This document shows, in pieces, positions 17,393 to 29,563 of a stretch of 64,000 bases of DNA (positions are counted from its first letter, which is position 1; each line of letters starts with the position of its first letter). Source of the DNA: Streptomyces decoyicus (GTDB lineage Bacteria > Actinomycetota > Actinomycetes > Streptomycetales > Streptomycetaceae); NCBI RefSeq assembly GCF_019880305.1, contig NZ_CP082301.1, positions 806,001 through 870,000 of the forward strand, read 5' to 3'. The translations under genes and the position numbers were made by a program. The notes beneath the pieces were generated by a model. That model worked only from the letters and a program-made list of their open reading frames with translations, was not told where the DNA came from and made no database searches.

Positions 17393-18156
17393 CGGGCGGC
17401 CTCCGTCAGGGCATGGGGCGCGGTGCGGGTGGACGCGAGGATCTGCGCCAAGTGCAGGGTCCGCGTACCGGACTTGATGCGTGAGAGACCGCCGCCGATG
17501 TGCATCAGACAGGACGAGTCGCCCGCGGTGCACACCTTCGCGCCGGTGCCGGCGATGTGGTCCATCTTGTCCCGCAGCATCGCGGAGGACGTAGCGGCGT
17601 TCTTGACCGCGAAGGTGCCGCCGAAGCCGCAGCAGGCGTCGGCCTCGGGGAGTTCCACCAGGTCGATGCCCTCGACGGCGCGCAGCAGCCGCAGCGGCTT
17701 CTCGCCGACCCGCAGCATCCGCAGGGAGTGGCAGGTGGGGTGGTAGGTCACCCGGTGCGGGAAGTACGCGCCGACGTCTGTCGCGTCGAGTACGTCGACG
17801 AGGAACTCGGACAGCTCGTACGTCTTGGTCTTCACGGTGGCGACCCCGGCGCGCAGCGCGGCGTCCCCGTACCGGTCGGCGACGATCTCGTGCTGATGGC
17901 GGACCGAGCCCGCACACGACCCGGACGGCATCACCACCGCCTCGATCGACGGGTCGCCGAACTGCTCGGCGAAGTTCCGCACCAGCGGCACCGGCTCCCG
18001 CTGATAGCCGGTGTTGACGTGCATCTGGCCACAGCAGGTCTGCTGCGGCGGGAACACCACGTCATGCCCCAGACGGGCCAGCAGGACCGCGGTGGATTTC
18101 ACCGCCTCCGGGAAGAGCGTGTCTCCCAGGCAGGTGGCGAAGAGCGCGATGCGCAT
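17389..18156 (-). CDS. lutA: Lactate utilization protein LutA
   Basis: A 255-residue protein with two cysteine-rich (CCG-type) domains, seen as PQQTCCGQMHVNTGYQ and ADACCGFGGTFAVKN, with the paired cysteines in PSGSCAGSV and TYHPTCHSLR. These bind iron-sulfur or link redox partners in the LutABC complex. It is the first gene of the operon. Upstream lie two copies of an LldR-type operator. The sequence is typical in length and motif content. Confidence 0.93.
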   Translation of the reverse strand: MRIALFATCLGDTLFPEAVKSTAVLLARLGHDVVFPPQQTCCGQMHVNTGYQREPVPLVRNFAEQFGDPSIEAVVMPSGSCAGSVRHQHEIVADRYGDAALRAGVATVKTKTYELSEFLVDVLDATDVGAYFPHRVTYHPTCHSLRMLRVGEKPLRLLRAVEGIDLVELPEADACCGFGGTFAVKNAATSSAMLRDKMDHIAGTGAKVCTAGDSSCLMHIGGGLSRIKSGTRTLHLAQILASTRTAPHALTEAAR

Positions 18157-18173
18157 GGAGCCTCCCTCACTTA

Positions 18174-18184
18174 TGGTCCGACCA
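18174..18184 (+). promoter_or_regulatory. LldR-type operator TGGTC-C-GACCA (site 1)
   Basis: A perfect 5-1-5 inverted repeat 18 bases upstream of lutA, matching the TGGTCNGACCA consensus of FadR/LldR-subfamily regulators. The same element recurs at 18225 and 20994. Confidence 0.75.
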
Positions 18185-18224
18185 TACTTGTTTCGGACCG
18201 AGGAAGAAAAGTGCGGGCGAAGTT

Positions 18225-18235
18225 TGGTCCGACCT
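18225..18235 (+). promoter_or_regulatory. LldR-type operator (site 2, one mismatch)
   Basis: TGGTCCGACCT differs from the perfect site in the last base and lies 51 bases from site 1, almost five helical turns. The two sites flank the divergent lutA/permease promoter region, which also contains a CGGACC half-site at about 18194. This favours cooperative or looping repression of both directions. Confidence 0.65.
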
Positions 18236-18369
18236 TATTGACATGCGACATCTTCAATGGGCTACTGAGGGCGATTCTCAGCCACCGGGCGCGCCGCTCC
18301 CGCCGGGGACGGGACGTTCCGACAGGCCGGACGGCGCGCAGAACTCGATGACTCGATGAGGAGCACTCC

Positions 18370-20043
18370 GTGGCCACCACACCACCCGCCGCCCTGGCGG
18401 CCTACACCCCCGACGTGGCCGCCGTCGGGGACAGCCTCACGGCCACCGCGCTACTGGGTCTGGTCCCCCTGGCGACCTTCTTCGTGCTGCTGATGGCGGC
18501 CCGGCGCCCCGCGCTGCACTCCGCCCTCGGCGCCCTGCTGGTCGCGCTGCTGGTCGCGGTCCTCGGCTACGGGATGCCTCTCCAGCTCGGCGCTCTCTCC
18601 GCCACCCAGGGTCTGGCCTTCGGCCTCTTCCCGGTGATGCTGATCGTCGTGTCGGCGATCTGGTTCTACGAACTCACCGTGGCCAGCAACCGCTTCGAGG
18701 ATCTGCGCCGCTCCTTCAACTCCGTCGGCCGCGGTGATCTGCGCATCCAGGCCATGCTCATCGCGTTCTGCTTCGGCGGACTCCTCGAGGCCCTCGCCGG
18801 GTTCGGCGCCCCCGTCGCGATCACCGCCGCCATGCTGATGGCGCTCGGGCTGCCGCGGCTCACCTCGGCCGTGACCGTCCTGGTCGCCAACACCGCACCC
18901 GTCGCCTTCGGCGCCATGGCCATCCCCATCACCACCGCGGGCACCCTCACCGGCATACCGGCCGAGGACCTCGCCGGCGTCATCGGCCGTCAGAGCCCGC
19001 TGCTCGCCCTCTTCGTCCCGCAGCTCCTGCTCTTCCTCGTCGACGGGCGGCGCGGGCTGCGGCAGCTGTGGCCCATCGCCCTGGTCACCGGATCCGTGTT
19101 CGCCCTCGCCCAATTCTGGTGCTCGGCCCACTTCGCGTACGAGCTCACCGATGTCGTCGCGGCGCTCGCCGGCTTCGGCGCCGCCGTGATCATGCTGCGC
19201 TTCTGGTCCCCCACGACACCGGACGACCAGCGCTCCCGGGTCGAGGCCGAACCGCTCACCGGCCGCCGCGTCTCCCTCGCCGTCCTGCCGTACATCCTGG
19301 TGATCGCGGTCTTCGCCCTCGCCAAGCTCCACCTCGGCGCACTCGACATGCCCAAGCTGCTCGGCGCCCTCACCCTCCAGCTCGACTGGCCCGGCCTGTA
19401 CGGCACTCTCCTGGCCGCCGACGGCTCCCCCGCGGGCAGCGCGGTCTACAAGCTGGAGGTCCTGGGCAACCCCGGCACCCTGCTCCTCCTCTCCGGCCTC
19501 CTCGTGATGCTGATCTACAGCCGCGCAAAAGACTCCGACCGCTTCCCGATGACCGCGCGCATGGGTCTGTCCTGCGCCGGACGCACCCTGCGGAACATGC
19601 GGACCGCCATCGCCACGGTCGCCATCGTGCTGGCCCTGAGCTACGTCATGAACCAGTCGGGACAGACCCTCGCCATCGGCACCTGGCTCGCCGCCACCGG
19701 CGGGTTCTTCGCCGTGCTCTCCCCGGTGCTCGGCTGGCTCGGCACCGCCGTCACCGGCTCGGACACCTCGTCGAACGCCCTGTTCGCCACGCTCCAGCAG
19801 ACCGCGGGCAAGGCGGCGGGCATCGACCCGACCCTGCTGGTGGCCGCCAACACCACCGGCGGTGTCGTCGGCAAACTCATCAGCCCGCAGAACCTGACCA
19901 TCGCGGCGACCGCCGTGGAACAGCCGGGCACCGAGCGGACCCTGCTGCGGAAGGTCGCCGGATACAGCGTCGCGATGCTGGCGGTGCTGTGCGTCCTGGT
20001 CGCGCTCCAGTCGCTTCCGGTGCTGTCCTGGATGCTGCCGTAG
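18370..20043 (+). CDS. lldP: L-lactate permease (LctP family)
   Basis: A 557-residue membrane protein with about thirteen segments. Family landmarks are LEALAGFGAPVAITAAML, NTAPVAFGAMAIPITTAG, the C-terminal TGSDTSSNALFATLQQTAGKA and LISPQNLTIAATAV. It imports lactate (or glycolate) with protons. The GTG start has GAGGAG about 8 bases upstream. It is divergent from lutABC and shares its operators, so uptake and oxidation respond together. A strong hairpin follows the stop. Confidence 0.93.
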   Translation: MATTPPAALAAYTPDVAAVGDSLTATALLGLVPLATFFVLLMAARRPALHSALGALLVALLVAVLGYGMPLQLGALSATQGLAFGLFPVMLIVVSAIWFYELTVASNRFEDLRRSFNSVGRGDLRIQAMLIAFCFGGLLEALAGFGAPVAITAAMLMALGLPRLTSAVTVLVANTAPVAFGAMAIPITTAGTLTGIPAEDLAGVIGRQSPLLALFVPQLLLFLVDGRRGLRQLWPIALVTGSVFALAQFWCSAHFAYELTDVVAALAGFGAAVIMLRFWSPTTPDDQRSRVEAEPLTGRRVSLAVLPYILVIAVFALAKLHLGALDMPKLLGALTLQLDWPGLYGTLLAADGSPAGSAVYKLEVLGNPGTLLLLSGLLVMLIYSRAKDSDRFPMTARMGLSCAGRTLRNMRTAIATVAIVLALSYVMNQSGQTLAIGTWLAATGGFFAVLSPVLGWLGTAVTGSDTSSNALFATLQQTAGKAAGIDPTLLVAANTTGGVVGKLISPQNLTIAATAVEQPGTERTLLRKVAGYSVAMLAVLCVLVALQSLPVLSWMLP

Positions 20044-20053
20044 GGGAACGGGT

Positions 20054-20079
20054 GGGGGGCGGCGGGGCCGCCGCCCCCC
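20054..20079 (+). terminator. Terminator hairpin after lldP
   Basis: A perfect 12-bp stem (GGGGGGCGGCGG with CCGCCGCCCCCC, two bases between) located 11 bases after the permease stop and between convergent genes. The T-tract is lacking, as is common in Streptomyces. Confidence 0.65.
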
Positions 20080-20151
20080 TGTACCGGTCCTGACGCGGTG
20101 ACGCCTACGGGCCCGGCACTCGGCCGCCCTGCCGGCTCAGCCTTCCCGGCC

Positions 20152-20934
20152 TTACCGGCCTTCCGGATCTGCCTCGCCCGCCCCGCCTGCGAGCTCCGCC
20201 TGCTCCGCCTGGGGCTTCTCGTCGACCAACGTGCCGTGGAAACCACGGATATGCGCTTCGACCAGGTCGGCGGCCTTCGCGCCCTTGCCCGCACGCACCA
20301 GACGCAGCAGCTCGGTGTGCTCGGCGTTCAGCGCACCCGCCGTGGCCGCCCAGTCCTCCGCCGTCTCCAGCGCCCGCAGGATCAGCGGACGCACCGACTC
20401 CCGTACGGCCGAGGTGAGGGTGGAGGTGAGCTGATTGCCCGAGCTACGGGCGATGGCGACATGGAACCGGGTGTCCAGGTCGTTGAAATCGGCGACCCCC
20501 ACCTCGGGCTCCTGCATACGCACCAGGAGTGCTTCGGCCTCGTCGAGGTCCTCCGCCGGAGCGTGTTCCGCGGCCGCCTCGAAGCTGGAACGCTCCAGCA
20601 CCACCCGGGCCTCCAGCACGTCGTGCAGGCTGTAGCTCCCCAGGGCGAAGTGCAGGCGCAACAGCCGGCCCAGCGCGTCGTCCGGGTTCCGTACGATCCG
20701 CGCCCCCGCGCCCGGCCCGCGGCCCGCCTGCGCGACGAGCACGCCGATCGTCTCCAGCACCCGCAGCGCCTCGCGCAGCGCGGAGCGGCTGACGCCGAGT
20801 ACCGGTGCCAGCTCGCGCTCGGGCGGCAACCGGTCCCCCGCCTTGAGCTCGCCCGCGAGCACGCGTTCCTCGATGCGCTCCAGCACGAGCTCATGTGTGC
20901 GCGACTGCCGCACAGGTCGCCATTCGGCAGACAT
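20152..20934 (-). CDS. GntR-family (FCD) lactate regulator, LldR-like
   Basis: A 260-residue regulator with winged helix RLPPERELAPVLGVSRSALREALRVLE and an FCD domain (DLDTRFHVAIARSSGNQL, LNAEHTELLRLVRAG). It is convergent with the permease gene. A perfect TGGTCGGACCA site lies 60 bases upstream of its start, and near-identical sites flank the lutA/lldP promoters, so autoregulation plus control of lactate genes is the direct reading. L-lactate as effector is inferred from homologues. The last 20 residues are an Ala/Glu-rich tail. Confidence 0.88.
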   Translation of the reverse strand: MSAEWRPVRQSRTHELVLERIEERVLAGELKAGDRLPPERELAPVLGVSRSALREALRVLETIGVLVAQAGRGPGAGARIVRNPDDALGRLLRLHFALGSYSLHDVLEARVVLERSSFEAAAEHAPAEDLDEAEALLVRMQEPEVGVADFNDLDTRFHVAIARSSGNQLTSTLTSAVRESVRPLILRALETAEDWAATAGALNAEHTELLRLVRAGKGAKAADLVEAHIRGFHGTLVDEKPQAEQAELAGGAGEADPEGR

Positions 20935-20993
20935 CCACCACTCCCCGGCTCGGCCCCGTGCTCCCTTGCCAAAACTATGTCACACAGGGCGTG

Positions 20994-21004
20994 TGGTCGG
21001 ACCA
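20994..21004 (-). promoter_or_regulatory. LldR-type auto-operator TGGTC-G-GACCA
   Basis: A perfect inverted repeat upstream of the GntR gene, identical in both arms to the site at 18174. It indicates autorepression. Confidence 0.7.
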
Positions 21005-21083
21005 TATGGCCGGGGCTCAGGGCTTTTGTTCCGCCCGGTCGGGCCTTGCCACCCCTCAGCGGCCCCTGCGGAAGAGGAACAGG

Positions 21084-22271
21084 TCAGGCACGTTCCCCCT
21101 CCAGGCGGTCGGTGACCCAGTGGTGGAAGGCGCCGATGTGGTGCTCGCTGGGTACCAGCACCCCGCCGGCGCGGTAGGCGCGGGAGCTCATGGCCGGCTG
21201 GGTGCGTTCACAGGCGTCGAAGTCCTGGGTGTTGACCCGGTGGAAGAGCTCGACGGACTTGGAGACATCGGCACCGGAGTCGACGACCTCGGGCAGGTAC
21301 AGCCAGTCGCATTCGACGACGGTGCGGTCCGGGGCCATCGGGAACATCCGGTGGACGATCACATGGTCCGGGACGAGGTTGACGAACACCTGCGGCCGGA
21401 CGGTGATCGCGTAGTAGCGGCGGTCCTGGGTGTCCTCGATGCCCGGGAGCCGGCCGAAGCCCTCGGTGCCGTCCACGGTGAATCCGGTGGCCTCCTCGGC
21501 GAAGGCCGCGCCATGGCCGACGTAGTACTGGGCGGCGAACCCGTCGGCGAACTCCGGTAGCACCTCGGTGAGTTCGGGGTGGATGGTGCCGCAGTGGTAG
21601 CACTCCATGAAGTTCTCGATGATGAGCTTCCAGTTGGCGCGCACGTCATAGGTGAGGCGCCTGCCGAGGGCGAGTCCTTCGGTGCGGTAGCGGTCGAGAC
21701 AGGCGGCGTCCCCCAGTCGCTCGACGGCCGCGCCGATCACCGTGTCCTCGAAGGACGGCGGCTCGTCGGCCAGGCACACCCAGGCGTAGCCGAGCCACTC
21801 GCGCAGCGGGACGGTGACCAGGCCGCGTTCGGTGCGGTCGATGTCCGGCATCTTCTGGAGGTTGGGGGCGGCCACCAGGCGGCCGTCGAGGTCGTAGGTC
21901 CAGGCGTGATAGGGGCACTGGAGGTTGCGGCGGACCTCTCCGGACTCCTCGGTACACAGCTGCGCGCCGCGGTGCCGGCAGATGTTGAGGAAGGCGCGCA
22001 GCTCGCCGGCGCGGTTGCGGGTGATCACTACGCTCTCGCGGCCGATCCGGACCGTGCGGAAGGCGCCGGGCTTTTCCAGGTCGGCGCTGCGTACCGCGCA
22101 GAACCACAGCCGCTCGAAGATCTTCTCCTGCTCCTGGCGGAAGATGTCGGGGTCGGTGTAGTGGTGGCCGGCGAGGGTGGCGATCAGGCTCGGGGAGGTA
22201 CCGGCCGTGGGGGTGGAGGCCGCGGGGGTGGCGGCCGGGGCCGGTGCGGACTCGGTGTGGGTGGTCGTCAT
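21084..22271 (-). CDS. Rieske oxygenase alpha subunit, glycine-betaine/quaternary-amine demethylase type
   Basis: A 395-residue oxygenase. The Rieske centre is Cys98-x-His100 and Cys119-x2-His122 (NICRHRGAQ, QCPYHAWTYD). The mononuclear iron site includes His226 and His231 (ENFMECYHCGTIHPEL). This pattern fits GbcA, stachydrine demethylase and plant choline monooxygenase rather than classical aromatic dioxygenases. The context agrees: dimethylglycine and sarcosine oxidases upstream in the same operon, with ferredoxin and reductase divergent. It would oxidatively remove one methyl from glycine betaine to give dimethylglycine and formaldehyde. GAGGAG precedes the ATG; only 10 bases separate it from the upstream gene. 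The N-terminal 28 residues are Ala/Pro/Thr-rich. Exact substrate unproven. Confidence 0.85.
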   Translation of the reverse strand: MTTTHTESAPAPAATPAASTPTAGTSPSLIATLAGHHYTDPDIFRQEQEKIFERLWFCAVRSADLEKPGAFRTVRIGRESVVITRNRAGELRAFLNICRHRGAQLCTEESGEVRRNLQCPYHAWTYDLDGRLVAAPNLQKMPDIDRTERGLVTVPLREWLGYAWVCLADEPPSFEDTVIGAAVERLGDAACLDRYRTEGLALGRRLTYDVRANWKLIIENFMECYHCGTIHPELTEVLPEFADGFAAQYYVGHGAAFAEEATGFTVDGTEGFGRLPGIEDTQDRRYYAITVRPQVFVNLVPDHVIVHRMFPMAPDRTVVECDWLYLPEVVDSGADVSKSVELFHRVNTQDFDACERTQPAMSSRAYRAGGVLVPSEHHIGAFHHWVTDRLEGERA

Positions 22272-22281
22272 GACGGTCTCC

Positions 22282-23442
22282 TCAAGCGGCCGCGGCGGCG
22301 GGCCGGCGCGGGTCGAAAAGCTCGATGGGGTGCGCGGTGGCCCCGGTCAGCGCGAGATCGGCGACGATCTCCCCGACCACGGGGACGAACTTGAAGCCGT
22401 GTCCGGAGAATCCGCAGGCGACGGTCACGGTCTCCGGGTGTGCGGGATGCCGGGTGATCACGAAGTGCTCGTCGGGGGTGTTGGAGTACATGCAGGTGGC
22501 GGCCTTGAGGAAACGGCCGGGCAGGGCGGGGATACGCGGGCTCATCTGGTCGGCCATGGCACGCACCTCGTGGTCGTGCACGGTGCGTTCGATGGTCTCC
22601 GGTGTGCAGACGGTGCCCTTGCGGAAGAAGGCGACCTTCGCGCCGCCGTCGGGGCCGTCGATCGACGGGAAGCCGTAGACCTGGACGCCCTGCGCGTCCT
22701 CCCAGATGTAGATCGGGTGCCGCTCGGGGACGAAGGGCGCGGTGCCGCCGTCGGGGGCGAACCAGTACATGACCTGCCGTTCGATGGTGAACGGCACGCC
22801 CAGGTCGGTGAGCAGCTGGGGCGCCCAGGCTCCCGGGCAGATCACCAACTGCCCCGCGGTGTAGGTGTCTTCGGGGGTGTGGACGCGGACCCCGGCGCCG
22901 CCGGGCAGCTCCTCCCAGCGGGTGACCGGCTCCTCGAAGTGCAGCTCGGCGCCGTCCTGGGTGGCGAGCCGGACATGCGCGGCGACGGTGTGCTCCGGCC
23001 GGACCAGGCCCGCCCGCGCCTCGTACAGCGCGACCTCGTCCTCGGCGGGGGTGAGGGTCGGGAAGCGGCGGCGGATCTCCTTGGGGCCGAGCATCTCGTG
23101 CGGGAGGTCCCACCGGCGGGCGGATTCCAGACTGCCGCGGACGGTGCGGCTGTCGGGGCGGCCGATCATCACCCCGCCGCAGAGGGTGGCGATCTCCCGG
23201 CCGGTTTCCCGCTCCAGCTTCTCGTACAGCTCGTAGGAGCGCAGCAGCAGCGGCACGTAGGCGGGGTCCTCGAAGTAGGACTGCCGGGTGATACGGGAAC
23301 CACCGTGGCTGGAGCCGCGGTGGTGCACCGGGCCGAACTTCTCCAGACCCAGGACCCGGGCGCCGCGGGCGGCGAGATGGTGGGCGGCGGCGCTGCCCAT
23401 GCCGCCGAGGCCGAGGACGATGACGTCGTAGGTGGGAGCCAT
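22282..23442 (-). CDS. Monomeric sarcosine oxidase / N-methyl amino-acid oxidase family flavoenzyme
   Basis: A 386-residue FAD enzyme. The dinucleotide-binding motif [21 protein letters not shown] is at residues 7-27. Cys317, in [14 protein letters not shown], matches the cysteine that carries FAD covalently in monomeric sarcosine oxidase, and [11 protein letters not shown] near the C-terminus is the matching active-site segment. It should oxidise sarcosine or another N-methyl amino acid, giving glycine, formaldehyde and hydrogen peroxide. The start at 23442 has AAGGAG 7 bases upstream. It lies in the betaine operon between the dimethylglycine oxidase and the Rieske oxygenase. Confidence 0.87.
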   Translation of the reverse strand: MAPTYDVIVLGLGGMGSAAAHHLAARGARVLGLEKFGPVHHRGSSHGGSRITRQSYFEDPAYVPLLLRSYELYEKLERETGREIATLCGGVMIGRPDSRTVRGSLESARRWDLPHEMLGPKEIRRRFPTLTPAEDEVALYEARAGLVRPEHTVAAHVRLATQDGAELHFEEPVTRWEELPGGAGVRVHTPEDTYTAGQLVICPGAWAPQLLTDLGVPFTIERQVMYWFAPDGGTAPFVPERHPIYIWEDAQGVQVYGFPSIDGPDGGAKVAFFRKGTVCTPETIERTVHDHEVRAMADQMSPRIPALPGRFLKAATCMYSNTPDEHFVITRHPAHPETVTVACGFSGHGFKFVPVVGEIVADLALTGATAHPIELFDPRRPAAAAA

Positions 23443-23502
23443 GCGGTTGCTCCTTCTGCGTACGGAGGGCGGGGAGCGGATCACCGGGGGCCACGGGCCG
23501 GC

Positions 23503-27092
<3,590 letters not shown>

Positions 27093-27548
27093 GCCCTACC
27101 CCTCAGTGTTGCGCACTGCACGACTGGTTGCGCGATGAGAGACATAGTGGGAACGCCGGATCGGCACCGTCAAGAGGTACGGGCCGACTCTTGGCAAAGG
27201 ACTTGTTACGCCCCTGGACACAGCTTCGGGGCCGGATCCCCCGCTCCGCCCCCGCCTCCATTTCCCCGCCCGTCACCAGGTCAACAGGCGTCTCCCAGCC
27301 GCCGCGACAGCCCCCCGGCCGCGGCAACCGCACCCTTGGCGGCCCCGAGCAGCCACTCCTCGCCCAGTCGGCAGGCAGGCACCGGCACACCGGGCGCCCC
27401 GATCACCGACCCGTCGCGCGGGATGCGGCGGTCCGGCAATTCCGGGGATCCCTTGACGCATCCGCTCCCCATCGGGATTCTGTTGCGCATAGCGCTTCAT
27501 CGTGCGCACCGCGAAACTCGATGATACCGATCAGTTACAGGGGGTCCC
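27093..27548. promoter_or_regulatory. Divergent promoter region of the betaine locus with paired direct repeats
   Basis: The 456 bases between the dehydrogenase operon (minus) and the ferredoxin genes (plus). Two pairs of (T/G)TGCGC(A/G) elements lie near each end: 27109 and 27128, and 27483 and 27502. Both pairs are spaced exactly 19 bases as direct repeats. This is what a regulator binding tandem half-sites (for example AraC type) would need, and it may control both directions. No regulator gene is present nearby. The middle contains the coding-like fragment at 27281-27490. Confidence 0.45.
27281..27490 (-). pseudogene. Coding-like fragment, possibly the 3' end of a lost regulator gene
   Basis: A 69-codon frame with coding-like third-position GC whose C-terminal part (SVIGAPGVPVPACRLGEEWLL to the final SRRLGDAC) looks like a genuine protein end. 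The closing AAAGGLSRRLG is reminiscent of IclR-family C-termini, but the family is not certain. The frame is closed upstream by a stop and no Shine-Dalgarno precedes its first ATG, so I read it as a decayed remnant. It could instead be a small unknown gene. Confidence 0.25.
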
Positions 27549-27869
27549 GTGATTCCTGTCTGCCCTCTCGCCGACCTGCCGACAGGCGAGTCCGTACGCA
27601 TCGACACCGCACCGCCGATCGCCGTCTTCCACGCCGACGGGCAGCTGTACGCCATCGACGACACCTGCACCCACCAGGACGCCTCGCTGTCGGACGGCTG
27701 GCTGGAAGGCTGCCTGGTCGAATGCCCCCTGCACGCCGCCTCGTTCGATCTCCGCACCGGCGCGGCGACCTGCCTGCCCGCCCGACGGGCCGTGCGCACT
27801 CACCCCGTGACCGTCGACAACGGCATGATCTACGTCCACCACGCCGCCGAGGAGGGCAACGCCGCATGA
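27549..27869 (+). CDS. Rieske-type ferredoxin
   Basis: A 106-residue soluble [2Fe-2S] ferredoxin. The Rieske ligands are in DTCTHQDASL and ECPLHAASFD (C-x-H and C-x2-H). The GTG start is preceded by a GGGGG stretch. It transfers electrons from the reductase encoded directly downstream (ATGA overlap) to a Rieske oxygenase, most simply the betaine-type oxygenase of the divergent operon. That makes a three-component system rather than the two-component GbcAB arrangement. Length matches ferredoxins of class II oxygenase systems. Confidence 0.9.
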   Translation: MIPVCPLADLPTGESVRIDTAPPIAVFHADGQLYAIDDTCTHQDASLSDGWLEGCLVECPLHAASFDLRTGAATCLPARRAVRTHPVTVDNGMIYVHHAAEEGNAA

Positions 27870-29038
27870 AGTCGGTCGCCGTCATCGGGGCCTCACTGGC
27901 CGGCCTGTACGCCGCGCGGGCCCTGCGCTCCCAAGGGTTCGACGGACGCCTGGTGATCGTCGGGGACGAGTGCCACGGCCCCTACGACAGGCCCCCGCTG
28001 TCCAAGGACTTCCTCACCGGCGCCACCGCCGACCAGGGTCAACTGGCCCTGGCCGACGCCGAGGAGATCGCCGAGCTGGACGCCGAATGGTTGCTGGGCA
28101 CCCGGGCCACCGGCCTCGACACCGGCGGGCGCACCGTGCTCCTCGACGGCGGCCGGTCCCTGACCACCGACGGCCTGGTCATCGCCACCGGCGCCACCCC
28201 GCGCCTCCTCCCCGGCCCGGCACCCGCCGGAGCCCACACCCTGCGCACCCTCGACGACGCCCAGGCGCTGCGTGCGGAGCTGGCATCGGGCCCGGTCAGG
28301 GTGGTGGTGATCGGCGGCGGCTTCATCGGTGCCGAGGTCGCCTCGTCCTGCGCCGCCCTCGGCCACGACGTCACCGTGGTCGAGGCCGCCCCGCTCCCCC
28401 TCGTCCCCCAACTCGGCGACACGATGGCCGGGATCTGCTCCGCTCTCCATGCGGACCACGGCGTCACCCTGCTCACCGGGGCCGGCGTCGCCCGGCTGCA
28501 CAGCGGCGGCACCGAGAACCGCGTCACCGGGGTCGAACTGGCCGACGGCCGGCTGCTCCCCGCCGAAGTGGTCGTCATCGGCATCGGCGTACGCCCCCAC
28601 ACCGCCTGGCTGGCGGACTCAGGGCTGCCGCTCGACGACGGGGTGCTGTGCGACGCGGGCTGCGCCACCCCGCTGCCCGCCGTCGTGGCCGTCGGCGACG
28701 TCGCCAGGGTGAACGGCACCCGCGCCGAACACTGGACCAACGCCACCGAACAGGCCGCCGTCGCCGCGCGGAACCTGCTGGCCGGCAGCACCGTCGCGAC
28801 CCACCGGAGCCTGCCGTACTTCTGGTCCGACCAGTACGGCGTACGCATCCAGTTCGCCGGCCGGCGACTGCCCACGGACACCCCGCGCCTCGTCGAGGGC
28901 TCCCCCGACGACCGCAGCTTCCTCGCCTGCTACGAACGCGACGGACGCACGACCGCGGTACTCGCCCTCAACCGACCGCGGCCCTTCATGCGGCTCCGCC
29001 GCGAACTCGCCCGCGCCACCCAGCCGGCCGGCACCTGA
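27866..29038 (+). CDS. Ferredoxin reductase (FAD/NAD(P)H dependent)
   Basis: A 390-residue pyridine-nucleotide-disulfide-type reductase. The FAD motif is AVIGASLAGLYAARALRSQG, then GPYDRPPLSKDFLTG, the NAD(P) motif VVIGGGFIGAEVASSCAALG and the second FAD motif VVAVGDVARV, followed by the C-terminal reductase domain (SDQYGVRIQFAG). This is the order of putidaredoxin-reductase and BphA4-type proteins. It is translationally coupled to the ferredoxin gene and would supply electrons to the Rieske oxygenase. Confidence 0.92.
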   Translation: MKSVAVIGASLAGLYAARALRSQGFDGRLVIVGDECHGPYDRPPLSKDFLTGATADQGQLALADAEEIAELDAEWLLGTRATGLDTGGRTVLLDGGRSLTTDGLVIATGATPRLLPGPAPAGAHTLRTLDDAQALRAELASGPVRVVVIGGGFIGAEVASSCAALGHDVTVVEAAPLPLVPQLGDTMAGICSALHADHGVTLLTGAGVARLHSGGTENRVTGVELADGRLLPAEVVVIGIGVRPHTAWLADSGLPLDDGVLCDAGCATPLPAVVAVGDVARVNGTRAEHWTNATEQAAVAARNLLAGSTVATHRSLPYFWSDQYGVRIQFAGRRLPTDTPRLVEGSPDDRSFLACYERDGRTTAVLALNRPRPFMRLRRELARATQPAGT

Positions 29039-29116
29039 CCCCCCGCCGTGCCGCACGCCGACGTCGTCACCACCGACCGGCCCCTCGGGGCCCGTGTCAC
29101 CCGACGAGACGATGTC

Positions 29117-29310
29117 TCACTCCCTGCCGGAGGCGATGAACTGTGTGACGGCCGTGAACCCGGCCAGGAGCGCGGCGGCGATCGCGAGCATGGATCTTGC
29201 GGGAGCGGCCTGCACTGACGACGACGATGGCCCGCTGCGGCGGGTCGTCCAGGCTCATCAGCGCGATGGTCAGCCATGTGGCGCCGACGAACAGGGCACC
29301 GGCAGGTGTT
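29117..29310 (-). pseudogene. Remnant of a membrane-protein gene (3' part, frameshifted)
   Basis: Reading the minus strand, one frame gives a hydrophobic segment (GALFVGATWLTIALMSLDD). After a frame change about 40 codons on, another frame continues with SMLAIAAALLAGFTAVTQF and ends IASGRE-stop. The two look like successive membrane segments of one protein broken by an indel. No intact start exists. Family unknown. Confidence 0.35.
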
Positions 29311-29345
29311 TTCGACCGACCCGGCTCCGTCCGACTCCACGCGGC

Positions 29346-29454
29346 ACCGGCCGGAGATCACCGCCTGGTGTCCGGCCGCCCGCGGCAGCCGTGCGGTGGC
29401 GGCACCGACGCCCGTACCGCCGCCCGTCACGATGACAACTCGCTGTGCCGTCAT
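29346..29454 (-). pseudogene. 5' remnant of a short-chain dehydrogenase gene
   Basis: MTAQRVVIVTGGGTGVGAAT is a textbook N-terminus of a short-chain dehydrogenase/reductase (TGxxxGxG cofactor motif), continuing to about VISGR. The sequence then stops resembling the family and leads into unrelated remnant DNA. GGAGGG lies upstream of the ATG, so this was a real gene start. A truncation or deletion joined it to the membrane-protein fragment. Confidence 0.5.
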
Positions 29455-29563
29455 GGACGTTCATCCCTCCGGGCTGATCACTACCGCTCTCGCGATCATA
29501 AGGACGATCACCGCAGGCCGGGCACACGCTTTCGGCCCCTTACGGAACGTGGGCGTGCGGCGG

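Noticed and set aside
21084-22271. Aromatic-ring dioxygenase
   Set aside because: There is no beta subunit or aromatic catabolism gene. Operon partners all handle N-methyl glycines, and the iron-site pattern fits quaternary-amine demethylases.
27103-27390. Alternative minus-strand ORF in the betaine divergent promoter
   Set aside because: It has poor coding composition and overlaps the more protein-like fragment at 27281-27490 in another frame.
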